From Aminobacter anthyllidis (lineage in GTDB: Bacteria; Pseudomonadota; Alphaproteobacteria; Rhizobiales; Rhizobiaceae), in NCBI RefSeq assembly GCF_018555685.1, contig NZ_JAFLWW010000012.1, positions 124,001 to 188,000 on the forward strand: 64,000 nt of DNA, written 5' to 3'. The translations under genes and the position numbers were made by a program. Shown here piece after piece: positions 28,110 to 37,377 of this stretch (position 1 is its first letter; the number at the start of each line of letters is the position of its first letter). The notes under the pieces were generated by a model. The model saw only the letters and a list, made by a program, of their open reading frames with translations. It was not told the origin of the DNA and made no database searches.

Positions 28110-28600
28110 CTACCAAAATTGGAGAAGTTGGGCATCCAGACCGTCGCCGATCTGCGCGAGAAGCCGCTAGCTTTCTTGCAGCAACATTTCGGCAAGTCGG
28201 GAAACTGGTATTATCAGATCGTCCGGGGAATCGATGAGCGGTCGGTTCAGCCCGACCGTCCACGGAAATCGGTCGGCGCCGAAGATACCTTTGCGGTCGG
28301 TATCTTTGCCCTTGATGCGGCGCGCGCCGAGCTGGCACCGCTGGCCGAAAGGGTTTGGCGCCATTGCGAAGCCAAGCACCTTTCCGGCAGGACGGTGACG
28401 CTGAAGGTGAAGTTCACCGATTTCCAGCAGGTCACACGCAGCCGAACCCTTCCAAGGCTCTTGCTGGGCGCCAATGAAATGCTTGAGGTGGCACAGACCA
28501 TGCTCGCCGACCTGTTCCCGACCGCGAAAGGCATCCGCTTGCTGGGGTGGGACACTGTCATCTTTGGAAGGCATGGACACATATCAGGAAAAGGATTTGT
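28110..28600 (+). pseudogene. dinB: DNA polymerase IV (DinB) C-terminal fragment
   Basis: From about 28110 the frame reads KLEKLGIQTVADLREKPLAF, LQQHFGKSGNWYYQIVRGID and DRPRKSVGAEDTFA, continuing to DLFPTAKGIRLLG. This is the thumb/little-finger half of a Y-family translesion polymerase; the catalytic palm is absent. Near 28545 one extra base shifts the frame, since the expected VTLSSLEG end is found in another frame. The upstream join to the M20 fragment lacks any IS end. It is a decayed gene piece. Confidence 0.82.
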
Positions 28601-29371
28601 CGTGGATATCTCAGAGACATCACCCTTCCTCGAAAGCGTTGACGACTACATCGATCGGCGCTGAGCCGCCTTAGTGTGCCTGATGGCCTCACTCAAGGTC
28701 TCCGCGCCTGCACATCTATACAGTAATACTTTATAATTCCAAGAAATAGCATATTATTACTGATAAAAGTCGCATAACATATCTTATGGAACTTAGAGGC
28801 AGTTTCCAAATCTGTTGCAGTTTGGCGTCTGTGTGGTCGACACATTCGCTGCCTTTTTTCCGGAAGGAAACTGCTTCGTCGACGCATTCGCAGCGTTGAA
28901 TGAGGTGGTTGGTGCTCCACAACAGGACAAGCACGCCTTTCCTCACATCGGACAATCCGGTCTGCAGCTACGATCCGCGTCAGCTCGGCCCTTTTGCTCA
29001 GCCTCGCTAACGCGACCCGATTGCCTACGGAGATTGCCGAAGGCTATCGGGTGTTTCTGCGCGATCCCGCCAATCGCGCTTTGCTCAGGTTGCTGGAGGC
29101 AGAGACCGGAGATCAAGCCTGGTGGTCCGACGCAACGGAGCTACGCCAGCCGGCATCCAACGCCGGTGAATATATTGCCGGCGAGCCGTCGCATGTCTGA
29201 CGCTTCGCAGAATTGGTGACTGAACTGCCCACGCTGCCTAGCTGTATCGCGTGAGCAGAAGACAGAGGTTGTATAGCGTGAATCTGCCGAACTTGCGAAA
29301 ACGCGCTTGCTCAGAGCCTGTTCGAGCGCTGCGCGGAGCCGCTACCGAAATTCCATAATCCGTTCATCGGC
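28601..29371. other. Debris region before the membrane-protein fragment
   Basis: About 770 bases without a supported gene. An AT-rich part (28725-28795) contains copy 2 of the palindromic motif. A plus-strand frame at 28994-29200 (PTEIAEGYRVFLRDPANRAL) looks protein-like but is short, has no start signal and I do not recognise it. Confidence 0.4.
28769..28794. repeat. Palindromic motif CATAA-N6-TTATG, copy 2
   Basis: CATAA-CATATC-TTATG followed by GAACTT, the partner of the motif at 5251-5276. Both copies lie in AT-rich DNA and are preceded by TAAA(A)GT. A dimeric regulator site or a mobile-element end are both possible. Confidence 0.45.
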
Positions 29372-29640
29372 GCGCCTATGACTGGCAGACGTTGCTTACA
29401 GGCGTATTTGCTCTTGTCGGCGCGTACCTATTGTGGGTTCAAATCCAGCGTCAAAGACGCCAGTTGCGATTTGAGAGCGAATGGATCGCGCTCAAACGCA
29501 AACGTGAGAACCTGGCGGCCCGCATCGGGTTTCCACACGCGCTCGCAGAGCTCAGCAGATATTGGGCTGCCTCGTTCGAGTCCTCGCGCAGCCTGGTCGC
29601 AGCGTCGCGTGCTTCCGCAGTCTCTGGAGAATCATTTGGA
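29372..29640 (+). pseudogene. Fragment of a small membrane-anchored protein
   Basis: The frame reads AYDWQTLLTGVFALVGAYLL, then WVQIQRQRRQLRFESEWIAL and ARIGFPHALAELSRYW: one transmembrane segment followed by a charged coil. I do not recognise the family beyond a general likeness to small hypothetical integrated-element proteins. No start codon suits the upstream sequence and the later part becomes serine/arginine-rich nonsense, so I treat it as broken. Confidence 0.35.
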
Positions 29641-29839
29641 GTCGCCTATATTTTCCTGGTCGTATATCCTAGTCAGCGCGACCGGCGAAGTTCGGCCAAG
29701 CGATCGGCCAAATCGACCTACCGATCGCAAATTTGTACATGCTATCAATGCGCTAAGCATAGCGAATATCGGCCATCATCGGCATTGGCATTGGCGTCGT
29801 CGATCAACCGTCTCGGTGAAGCTGAGGTAGCGCTAAACA

Positions 29840-29926
29840 TCGGCCAAATGATCGGCCAGTTATGGGCGCTCAGCTAAAATTTCTGTTGACATATACGTAC
29901 TTAGCGCGATCTAACATCGGCCAATT
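29840..29926 (+). promoter_or_regulatory. fic promoter with repeated ATCGGCCA elements
   Basis: TTGACA at 29885-29890 and TCTAAC 18 bases later form a good promoter. The start codon at 29927 follows only 15 to 20 bases after the -10 box, with no Shine-Dalgarno, so the mRNA may be nearly leaderless. ATCGGCCA-type elements recur: before the start (ATCGGCCAATTATG), at about 29840-29866 (twice, the second as GATCGGCCAGTTATGG) and at about 29700 and 29765, suggesting an operator cluster. Confidence 0.5.
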
Positions 29927-31114
29927 ATGGAAGAGACCGTACAGCGCATCGAGCCGGCGCGCCTGGAAGACGTTGCGGAGCCTATCTCCGACGCGCTGGC
30001 TGAGCTGTCAGCAAGCTCGGCGGTTCTCGGCGCCAAGCTGCATCCGCGCACGGCCGCGAACCTGGCGGATCTCGTGCGCATCATGAACACCTATTACAGC
30101 AACCTGATCGAGGGTCACAACACGCGCCCCCGCGACATCGAACGCGCCCTCGCCGGCGAATTCGACAAAGACCAGGAACGACGCAACCTGCAGGTGGAAG
30201 CCGCGGCCCATGTTCGACTGCAGGGGGAAATCGATCGCCTGGCCGCAGAGGGTCAGCTCCCAGAACCGGCTTCGCTTGATTTTTTGCGCTGGCTGCATGC
30301 GGAATTCTACCGTGACGCCGATGAGGCGATGTTGCGCATTCGCGGCGCAGACAGAGAATTCTTGATGGTTCCGGGTCGGTGGCGATCACAGCCCGAACAT
30401 GATGTCACTGTCGGCCGCCACCAGCCGCCGTCAAGCGATCGCGTCGAAGCGTTCATGGAGCATTTCGCTAGCCGGTACCGCTTCCAACGTACGGGCAAAG
30501 CGGCTAGGATATTGGCGATTCCGGCCGCGCATCATCGGTTCAATTACATTCATCCCTTCCCAGACGGCAATGGACGCGTCAGCCGCTTGATGAGTCACGC
30601 CATGGCCCATGAGGCAGGAATCGCCGCGCACGGGCTGTGGTCGATTTCCCGAGGCCTGGCGCGGGGTCTGGAAAGCCGCGGCGACTATAAACGCATGATG
30701 GATCACGCCGACATGCCACGCCAAGGCGATCGCGACGGCCGCGGTAATCTTTCTATGCGGGCGCTGGCGGATTTTACCTTATGGTTTCTACGCGTATGCA
30801 TCGATCAGGTCAGTTTCATGTCCAGCCTGTTCGATTTGAACCAACTTGCCCGGCGTCTGCAGCGGTTCGTTCAACGCTACGACCTGAAGCCAGAAGCTTT
30901 CCGGCTGCTCGAGGAGGCGCTTCTGCGCGGCGAGTTCGATCGCGGTGAGGCCTCACGTATCGCTGGCTTGCCGGAACGTACGGCCCGCCGCGTGTTTACC
31001 GAGGTGCTCGAGCTTGGCCTGCTTGCGTCCGATACCCCGAAAGGACCGGTATCGCTACGCTTCCCGGTCGACACGTTGGACGAACTGTTTCCTAAGCTAT
31101 TTCCGGAAACTTAG
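29927..31114 (+). CDS. Fic-domain AMP-transferase
   Basis: A 395-residue Fic protein. The catalytic motif [12 protein letters not shown] lies near residue 208 and is intact, so transfer of AMP (or a related group) from ATP to a hydroxyl side chain is expected. The autoinhibitory motif (S/T)xxxE(G/N) is present as SNLIEG near residue 60, on the N-terminal side, which places it in the self-inhibited class II. The C terminus ([20 protein letters not shown]) is a winged-helix DNA-binding domain, so it may repress its own promoter. No antitoxin gene precedes it. The role could be stress regulation or defence; targets are unknown. Confidence 0.85.
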   Translation: MEETVQRIEPARLEDVAEPISDALAELSASSAVLGAKLHPRTAANLADLVRIMNTYYSNLIEGHNTRPRDIERALAGEFDKDQERRNLQVEAAAHVRLQGEIDRLAAEGQLPEPASLDFLRWLHAEFYRDADEAMLRIRGADREFLMVPGRWRSQPEHDVTVGRHQPPSSDRVEAFMEHFASRYRFQRTGKAARILAIPAAHHRFNYIHPFPDGNGRVSRLMSHAMAHEAGIAAHGLWSISRGLARGLESRGDYKRMMDHADMPRQGDRDGRGNLSMRALADFTLWFLRVCIDQVSFMSSLFDLNQLARRLQRFVQRYDLKPEAFRLLEEALLRGEFDRGEASRIAGLPERTARRVFTEVLELGLLASDTPKGPVSLRFPVDTLDELFPKLFPET

Positions 31115-31382
31115 CGTCGCATAACTGCGCCTATAGTGTTGCCGATGCCCTTGTCTCTCCAGCGAGTCCAGCCGCGGCTCGGGCGCTCGGTGAGTTCGTG
31201 GTCCGCAAGCTTAAACCTCCGTTCGATTGGGCGCAGGATGGATAGATATTGGGAACCGAAACAATCCGCAGAAATATTTTGGTACCTATGTTGGTTAGCG
31301 CTGCCGCTGCGCAAATCACAACTATTTGGAAACAAAGCGAAATCTTCTCGGATCGGATTCCGCCTCTGAGGGCCGCCGAGGG
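31115..31382. other. Spacer between fic and the idi remnant
   Basis: About 270 bases with no supported gene. The minus frame continues here from the idi remnant but no longer matches the family. A weak AAACAATC word at 31258 is not part of a nod box. Confidence 0.35.
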
Positions 31383-31635
31383 CAACAAGCGCGCCTGACG
31401 CAACGCCGCCAGATCAGCCGAGCCGGTGCAGAAGCAGGCGACGGCCAACTGGCGGATGACGATCTCGAAATGCGCGACAACCGCCTCGGTGGACACCGTC
31501 GCCGCGCGCGGCACGCCGGCCGCCTGCCCGGCGATGTCCGCGCCCAGGCGGATGGCCTTGGCCACATCGACGCCGTCGCGGATCCCGCCCGACGCGATCA
31601 GCTTCACAGTTGGCAGTGCCCGACGTAACCGTCTG
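31383..31635 (-). pseudogene. idi: C-terminal remnant of type 2 isopentenyl-diphosphate isomerase
   Basis: The frame reads [34 protein letters not shown] and [19 protein letters not shown], the FMN-phosphate-binding C-terminal end of the type 2 (FMN-dependent) isomerase that interconverts IPP and DMAPP. Only about 80 residues are left; the N-terminal two thirds are gone. It directly follows fixS on the same strand, so an insertion or deletion brought the fragment next to the fix operon. Confidence 0.8.
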
Positions 31636-31648
31636 CACGCGGCTTGAA

Positions 31649-31804
31649 TCAGCGTTCCGGCCGCTCGTTCCGGTCAATGAGGATACGCTCGGCCGCTCCG
31701 TCGAGATCCTCGTATTGACCAGACCTCAAGGCCCACAGGAAGCCAGACAGTCCAAGCCCGCCCGCCAACAGAGCAACAGGTATGAGATAAACCAGGATTG
31801 TCAT
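31649..31804 (-). CDS. fixS: FixS/CcoS, cbb3 oxidase maturation protein
   Basis: A 51-residue small membrane protein, easily missed. It starts at ATG 31804, overlapping the fixI stop as ATGA, and ends at TGA 31649-31651. One transmembrane helix ([20 protein letters not shown]) is followed by the family motif [17 protein letters not shown], which is diagnostic of CcoS. It acts in the inner membrane in the assembly of cbb3-type oxidase with the copper ATPase FixI. Last gene of fixGHIS. Confidence 0.9.
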   Translation of the reverse strand: MTILVYLIPVALLAGGLGLSGFLWALRSGQYEDLDGAAERILIDRNERPER

Positions 31805-34092
31805 GAGGGTTGCGCCAATGTGCCAGTGTGGGGGCGCCTGTCTGGCGGAGCAGTTCTCCTTGGCTCGTCTGGCACAAAACTTTGCAGCCTCGATGCATTG
31901 CCAATGACAAGCAGTGATGAGGCCGACATCGCGATCGCGGCGATCAACGGCGTGACATGCCCCAGAATGGCGATCGGCACGGCAACAGCGTTGTAGATGA
32001 TCGCGATGGCTATGTTCTGGCGGATCAGCCGCCCTGCCTTCCGCGAGACGTCCAGCGCAAGGGGTACTGCCGAAAGGCTTTCACGCAGGAACACGAAATC
32101 GGCGGCGTTGCGGCCGATATCGGCGGCGGTGGCTGGAGCGATCGAGCCGTGCGCCGCGCCCAGCGCTGGCGTGTCGTTGAGCCCGTCGCCCACCATCAGG
32201 ACCTTGTGGCCGGCCTTGGTCAGCACTTCGATCCGCTCAGCCTTCTCGGACGGCAGCAGCGCCGAAACAAAACGGTCGATGCCCAATATTCTTGCGACAT
32301 CGCCACAAGCGTCCGGGGTATCGCCCGACAGCATTTCGACCGACACGCCGGCATCCTTCAATTGTCCGACCGCCGCCTTGGCGTCGGCGCGCGTAGCGTC
32401 CTCGAACGTGAAGGAGGCGACGATCCTCCCATTCTTCGAAAGCACCGTCCCGCCATAGCCGCCATACTTGCCTTCGCCACCGGTCCGGGCTTTCCATCCG
32501 GCCCAGCCGCGCCGACCAAGACGCCAGGTGCTGTCCGCGGTCGTGGCTTCGATGCCGAGACCCGGGTGCTCGCTGACGGCTTCCAGCTTCGGCTGGCCGG
32601 CAAAACCCGCGAATACGGCGATGGCCTTCGAGAACGGGTGACGGGAGTGCGCCGCCATGTCGGCTGCGATCGCCAGCATCGCCGGATCGATGGTCGACGC
32701 GTTGACCAGCCTGGGCTGTCCGAGCGTCAGTGTGCCGGTCTTGTCGAACACCGCCGTATCAATCGCGGCCAGGCGTTCCATGGCCGAACCGTCCTTGACC
32801 ATGATGCCGTTTTCGAACAGGCGCCGCGCCGCCCCCACCTGCACGATCGGCACGGCGAGGCCGAGCGCGCACGGGCATGTGATGATGAGAACGGCGATCG
32901 CGATCGTCACTGCCCGGTGCCAGTCGCCGGTTACCGCCATCCAGCCAAGGAACGTCACGAAGGCGGTGAGATGGACCACCGGCGCATAGAGCGCCGAGAC
33001 ACGGTCGGCGATCCGCCGATAGTGCGCACGACCACCTTCGGCGGCTTCCATCAGCCGGACCATTTCCGCCAGGAAGGAGTCCTTTGCCGCAGCGGTCGCT
33101 TCGATGGTCAGGGGGCCGGTAAGGTTGAGCGTGCCGGCCTGAACCTGTTGCCCGGACGTCACGGTTTTTGGTGTGCTCTCGCCAGAAACCAGCGAGCAGT
33201 CGAGATCCGAGGCGCCCCGAATGATCCGGCCGTCGACAGGGACCCTTTCGCCTGCGGCGACCAGAAGGTGCATGCCCGGTTCGATCTCGCCAACCGGCAG
33301 GTAGTCGCGCGCGCCATCGCCGCGCAGCACCATGGCGCCACGTGCGGCCAACTGGGACAGGCCTTTCACGGCGGTCCGTGCCCGTTCGCGCATGACGTGA
33401 TCCAGGGTGCGGCCGATCAACAGGAAAAACAGCAACGAAACCGAGGCGTCGAAATAGGCGTGATCGCCATGATTGATCGTCTCGTAGAGGCTCATGGCAT
33501 AAGCGAGCGACACCCCAACCGCGATCGGCACGTCCATGTTCATGCGGCCGTGGCGCAGTGCATTCCAGGCCGAGCGGAAGAAGATGCCGCCGGCAAAGGT
33601 GAGCGCCGGGATGGCGATCAATGCAGAGACCCAGTGAAACAGGTCGCGGGTAGCACCTTCGGCGCCGGACCAGACCGAGACCGAAAGCAGCATGATGTTG
33701 CCGGCGGCGAAGCCGGCGACCGCGACCGCGCGGATCAGCTCGGCAAGCGTCTTGTCTTTTTCATCGATCTCGGCGGCGAACAGATGCGCCTCGTAGCCCA
33801 GTCGTCTCAGCGCAGCGACGAAGGGCGGCACCTCGTCGCCTCGCCACCGGATCGCGACGCGCTTGGTCGACAAGTTGACACGCGCGTCTTCGACATTGTC
33901 GAGCTTTGCCAGCGCCGTCTCGATCGCCTGGATGCAGGCTGCGCAATGAACCGTCGGTACTGAAAGGTCGGTCTGGCGAAGACCATCGCCAACCAAGCGG
34001 CTCGCCAACCTGATCTCCTGGCCAGATGGCAGGACCGATGTGGTACCGGTCAGATCCATTGCCTGTTCCGCGCCGGGTGCACAGCAGCTCAT
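31801..34092 (-). CDS. fixI: FixI/CcoI, copper-exporting P-type ATPase
   Basis: A 763-residue P1B-type ATPase that delivers copper for the CuB centre of cbb3 oxidase. The N terminus begins with MSCCAPG and a heavy-metal-associated domain with VHCAACIQAIE. The membrane ion motif is TCPCALGLAVP, the phosphorylation site DKTGTLT, and the hinge GDGLNDTPALG, all intact; about eight hydrophobic helices are visible. It overlaps fixH upstream and fixS downstream by four bases each (ATGA), so the four genes are tightly coupled. Confidence 0.95.
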   Translation of the reverse strand: MSCCAPGAEQAMDLTGTTSVLPSGQEIRLASRLVGDGLRQTDLSVPTVHCAACIQAIETALAKLDNVEDARVNLSTKRVAIRWRGDEVPPFVAALRRLGYEAHLFAAEIDEKDKTLAELIRAVAVAGFAAGNIMLLSVSVWSGAEGATRDLFHWVSALIAIPALTFAGGIFFRSAWNALRHGRMNMDVPIAVGVSLAYAMSLYETINHGDHAYFDASVSLLFFLLIGRTLDHVMRERARTAVKGLSQLAARGAMVLRGDGARDYLPVGEIEPGMHLLVAAGERVPVDGRIIRGASDLDCSLVSGESTPKTVTSGQQVQAGTLNLTGPLTIEATAAAKDSFLAEMVRLMEAAEGGRAHYRRIADRVSALYAPVVHLTAFVTFLGWMAVTGDWHRAVTIAIAVLIITCPCALGLAVPIVQVGAARRLFENGIMVKDGSAMERLAAIDTAVFDKTGTLTLGQPRLVNASTIDPAMLAIAADMAAHSRHPFSKAIAVFAGFAGQPKLEAVSEHPGLGIEATTADSTWRLGRRGWAGWKARTGGEGKYGGYGGTVLSKNGRIVASFTFEDATRADAKAAVGQLKDAGVSVEMLSGDTPDACGDVARILGIDRFVSALLPSEKAERIEVLTKAGHKVLMVGDGLNDTPALGAAHGSIAPATAADIGRNAADFVFLRESLSAVPLALDVSRKAGRLIRQNIAIAIIYNAVAVPIAILGHVTPLIAAIAMSASSLLVIGNASRLQSFVPDEPRRTAPPDRRPHTGTLAQPS

Positions 34093-34586
34093 TGCAGCGC
34101 TCCTTGCGAAATCATGATCCTGCGGACGTCGCGATAGGGTTGCGCCAGGCCGGCATCGGCGTCGACTTCGACGATCCAGACGCCGTCCTTCGGCATGTGC
34201 CGCGCCGCGAATTCCTCGCCGGAGGCGAGGGCGAGCGTAACGGACTTGTCCTCTTTCTCGTATGCGGGATGGCGAAACAGCACCTTGACGCCATGCAAGG
34301 GGACCGGCTTGCCGGTGGTATCGCTCAAGCTGTAGCGGACCTCACCCCGAGCGATCGTCAGTTTGCCGGTCCAGCCGAGTGCCGCCTGCGCGCGCCCTTC
34401 CTCGGCCTTTCGGTTGAATTGCTGGCTGGCCACATAGGTGTTCTCGACGACAAGGCCGGTCCAGGTCGTGCTGGCGAGTGTCGCCATCGTGAGATTGACC
34501 GCGATGATCACGCCGAAAAAGCCGAGAATGGTGAGCAGCATGTGCCTGCCGGTGAACTCACGCGTCTTTTGCGTATTGGTGCTCAT
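34089..34586 (-). CDS. fixH: FixH, cbb3 oxidase assembly protein
   Basis: A 165-residue protein with one N-terminal membrane anchor (LLTILGFFGVIIAVNLTMAT) and a periplasmic domain containing NTYVASQQFNRKAEEG, a segment conserved in FixH. It is needed with FixG, FixI and FixS to build a functional cbb3 oxidase. It overlaps both neighbours by ATGA. The length is normal. Confidence 0.92.
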   Translation of the reverse strand: MSTNTQKTREFTGRHMLLTILGFFGVIIAVNLTMATLASTTWTGLVVENTYVASQQFNRKAEEGRAQAALGWTGKLTIARGEVRYSLSDTTGKPVPLHGVKVLFRHPAYEKEDKSVTLALASGEEFAARHMPKDGVWIVEVDADAGLAQPYRDVRRIMISQGALQ

Positions 34587-36154
34587 CTGGCGATCTCCGG
34601 GGCGTTGAAGGTGGCGGTGTATTCGTCCGATTCGAAGCTCGCTCTGTCCTCGACGCGGAACTTGAAGGTTTGTGCAGCGTGCCGAACCTCATCCGCTGGC
34701 TGGCGCACGAAGACCTTCAGCATGTTCAGCCGGTCGGGTTCGACCGCGATGGCGAAGAAGCGAGCTGCCGGCAGATCACTGCCGACGACGCTCATTTCGG
34801 CTCCCTGCAAGCCCTGCATCGTGACGACGATCGTCCTTGGCTCGGGGATCATGTTAAGCAGCTTGACGGTGTAACCGTTGCGGATCGAGCCGTCGGACAG
34901 GGTCACGAATTGCGGATTGCGGTCGTGCAGGACGTTGATCTCGAGTCGGTCGCGCGTCAGCAGCGAATAGATCAAGGCAAGCCCGACCGCCGTCCACGCG
35001 CCCATGTAGAAGGAGGTCCTCGGCCGGAAGATCTTGCGAATATGGAAATGCGCCAACCTGGCGGAGAATGTGCTGTCGGCCGTTCTGACGAGTGAAGGGT
35101 TCACGGGACCGGAGCCGCCTGCGGTCGCCACCGCCATGTTGGCGTTGTAGTCGGACAGCGTCGCATAGGAGATCAGCCCGCGCTCCTTGCCGAGCTTGTT
35201 CATGACGCCGTCGCAGGCATCAAGGCACAGCGCGCAAGTGATGCATTCGAGTTGCTGGCCGTCGCGAATGTCGATCCCCATCGGGCAGACTGCGACACAG
35301 GCATTGCAGTCGACGCAGTCACCGACCGGCTGCCCCGCAGCCTGGACCTTCTTGGCGTGCCGCGAACGAGGTTCGCCACGCCAGTCATTGTAGGTCACAG
35401 TGAGCGAATTCTCGTCGAGCATGGCAGCCTGGATGCGCGGCCACGGGCACATGTAGGTGCAGACTTGCTCGCGCATCAGCCCGCCGAACGTGTAGGTGGT
35501 CGCCGTCAGCACCGCGATGGTGACGTAGGCGACCGAAGCGGCGGTGCCGTTGAATACGTCGCCGATCAGCGTCGGCGCATCGGCGAAATAGAGGATCCAG
35601 GCGCCGCCGGTAGCTGCCGCTATGACCAGCCAGATGGCGTGTTTCGACACACGCAGCACCAGTTTGCGCGCGGTCCAGCGGCCGGCGTCGAGCTTCATGC
35701 GAGCGTTGCGATCGCCTTCGATCCCCCGCTCGACAACTAGGAAAAGATCCACCCATACCGTCTGCGGGCAGGTATAGCCGCACCAGGCGCGGCCGACGGT
35801 GGACGTGATCAGGAAGAGGCCGATGCCGGCCATCATCAGAAGGCCGGCGACATAGTAGAATTCCTGCGGCCATATCTCGATGAAGAAGACGTAGAAACGG
35901 CGGTTGGCAAGATCGATCAGCACGGCCTGATCAGGAGCAAACGGACCTCGATCCCAGCGCAACCAGGGCATCAGATAATAGATGCCCAGCGTGATCGCCA
36001 TCACCAGCCATTTGAAGCGGCGAAAGCTGCCCGAGGCGCGTTTAGGGAAGATTTTCTTGCGCGGAGCATAGAGCGGCTGTCGTGTCTTGGCGGAGTTGAC
36101 CGCTTTTGCCTCGAGCCGCTCCATCTGCGTTTTATCCAGCACGTGCATCTCCAC
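34583..36154 (-). CDS. fixG: FixG/CcoG, membrane iron-sulfur protein for oxidase maturation
   Basis: A protein of up to 523 residues. The frame opens with GTG GAG ATG; ATG 36148 (MHVLDKTQMERLEAK) is equally possible and neither has a strong ribosome-binding site. It has five membrane helices (for example WLVMAITLGIYYLMPWL) and two [4Fe-4S] ferredoxin motifs, CVDCNACVAVCPMGID and CITCALCLDACDGVM, then an Ig-like C-terminal domain. CcoG reduces Cu(II) to Cu(I) for cbb3 assembly. First gene of fixGHIS; a 197-base gap with a hairpin separates it from fixP. Confidence 0.94.
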   Translation of the reverse strand: MEMHVLDKTQMERLEAKAVNSAKTRQPLYAPRKKIFPKRASGSFRRFKWLVMAITLGIYYLMPWLRWDRGPFAPDQAVLIDLANRRFYVFFIEIWPQEFYYVAGLLMMAGIGLFLITSTVGRAWCGYTCPQTVWVDLFLVVERGIEGDRNARMKLDAGRWTARKLVLRVSKHAIWLVIAAATGGAWILYFADAPTLIGDVFNGTAASVAYVTIAVLTATTYTFGGLMREQVCTYMCPWPRIQAAMLDENSLTVTYNDWRGEPRSRHAKKVQAAGQPVGDCVDCNACVAVCPMGIDIRDGQQLECITCALCLDACDGVMNKLGKERGLISYATLSDYNANMAVATAGGSGPVNPSLVRTADSTFSARLAHFHIRKIFRPRTSFYMGAWTAVGLALIYSLLTRDRLEINVLHDRNPQFVTLSDGSIRNGYTVKLLNMIPEPRTIVVTMQGLQGAEMSVVGSDLPAARFFAIAVEPDRLNMLKVFVRQPADEVRHAAQTFKFRVEDRASFESDEYTATFNAPEIAR

Positions 36155-36252
36155 TCGCGCGCGGCCTATGACATCGTTGTGCGACGGACTTGTCTGCTTC
36201 GACAGACGTCCGGTCTGCAGTGAGCCCGCTTCGCCGTGTGGGCCGCGCCGCC

Positions 36253-36266
36253 TTGCTGCAGGTCAA
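36253..36266 (-). promoter_or_regulatory. Anaerobox-like site upstream of fixG
   Basis: TTGACCTGCAGCAA on the minus strand differs from the FNR/FixK consensus TTGAY-N4-RTCAA at one symmetry position. It is about 100 bases upstream of fixG. No good -10 sequence lies at the matching distance, so the site is uncertain. Confidence 0.4.
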
Positions 36267-36288
36267 TCGCCGCATGCCGGAATGGTGT

Positions 36289-36314
36289 CGGGGCCCGACT
36301 CGTGCCGGGCCCCG
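36289..36314 (-). terminator. GC-rich hairpin between fixP and fixG
   Basis: CGGGGCCCG (36289-36297) pairs with CGGGCCCCG (36306-36314) around eight bases: nine GC pairs about 40 bases past the fixP stop. It may end the fixNOQP transcript or stabilise it before fixG. No U-run. Confidence 0.6.
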
Positions 36315-36351
36315 TCGCTTGGCGGGGAGGGCCGAGAATAGGCTTCCGTTC

Positions 36352-37215
36352 CTATTCTCCGCCGCCAAGCGAATGGACATAAACCGCAAGTTCCTTAACC
36401 TTGGTCTCGCCGAGACGCCCGATCCAGGCCGGCATGACACCGTGCTTCGGCGCGCGGACTTGGACGGCGATGGCTGTCTCGCCGGGTGCGTAGAGCCAGA
36501 TCGCATCGGTCAGATTGGGCGCGCCGAGCTCTTTGTTGCCTTTCGCATTGTCGCCATGACAGGCGACGCAGTTTTCCGCGAATACCTTGGCGCCGGGCTC
36601 GATAAGACTTGCATCCTGGACCTTGCCCGAGAGGCTGGCGACATAGGCCCCGACCTGTGCGATCTGTTCGGGCGTGATGATGTCACCGAAGGGGGGCATT
36701 TCCGACTGCCGAGTATCCGGGTCGGATGCGAAACGGATGCCGTGCGCGATCGTTTGCTGGATCTGCTCGGTCGTGCCGCCCCACAGCCAGTCATCGTCGT
36801 TCAGGTTTGGAAAGCCCTTCGACCCTTGGGCGCCCGAGCCGTGGCATTGCACGCAATTGACCTTGAAGGTAGCTCCGCCGGCCGCTACCGCGAATTCACG
36901 CAGCGCATCGTCGGCTGCAATCTCGGATACGGTCTTCTGCTGGATGGCCGCGACATATTTGCCCTTGGCGGCTTCGGCAGCCGCCAGCTCAATCTTGACA
37001 GCGTTGCGGCTGGAATAGCCAAGCACACCCTTGGTCGCGGAAGACAGCATCGGCCAAGCCGGATACGCAATTGTATAAGCCACCGCCCAAGCGACGGTGA
37101 TGTAGAAGGTTATCACCCACCATCGGGGCAATGGGTTGTTGAGCTCCCTTATCCCGTCCCATTCATGACCGGTCGTTGAGATGCCCGAGACTTCATCGAT
37201 ATGCTCGCTGCTCAT
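36352..37215 (-). CDS. fixP: FixP/CcoP, di-haem c subunit of cbb3 oxidase
   Basis: A 287-residue subunit. One N-terminal membrane anchor (WWVITFYITVAWAVAYTIAY) is followed by two periplasmic cytochrome c domains with haem sites CVQCH and CVACH; the distal methionines are probably in SEMPPFGDI and GVMPAWIGR. It passes electrons from FixO toward FixN. The start ATG 37215 is two bases from fixQ's stop. Last gene of fixNOQP. Confidence 0.95.
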   Translation of the reverse strand: MSSEHIDEVSGISTTGHEWDGIRELNNPLPRWWVITFYITVAWAVAYTIAYPAWPMLSSATKGVLGYSSRNAVKIELAAAEAAKGKYVAAIQQKTVSEIAADDALREFAVAAGGATFKVNCVQCHGSGAQGSKGFPNLNDDDWLWGGTTEQIQQTIAHGIRFASDPDTRQSEMPPFGDIITPEQIAQVGAYVASLSGKVQDASLIEPGAKVFAENCVACHGDNAKGNKELGAPNLTDAIWLYAPGETAIAVQVRAPKHGVMPAWIGRLGETKVKELAVYVHSLGGGE

Positions 37216-37217
37216 GA

Positions 37218-37367
37218 TCAGTCGTCCTTGAGTGGAATCTGGGCGGCTTGATCGGCCTGTATTTTGCCGCCGGGACGCAAGGCAAAGGCAATGCAGCCGA
37301 CGAAGAAGAGCGCCATGGCAAACAGACCCCAGCTGTCCGCGAATTCCCGCATCAAATTATAGCTCAT
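37218..37367 (-). CDS. fixQ: FixQ/CcoQ, small cbb3 oxidase subunit
   Basis: A 49-residue membrane peptide from ATG 37367 (MSYNLMREFADSWGLFAMAL), one helix with a polar tail. Upstream frame extension is not the gene. It stabilises the oxidase against oxygen. Ten bases from fixO and two from fixP. Confidence 0.92.
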   Translation of the reverse strand: MSYNLMREFADSWGLFAMALFFVGCIAFALRPGGKIQADQAAQIPLKDD

Positions 37368-37377
37368 TGCGTCCCCC

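Noticed and set aside
31250-31290. AAACAATC word as a nod box
   Set aside because: None of the flanking nod box blocks is present.
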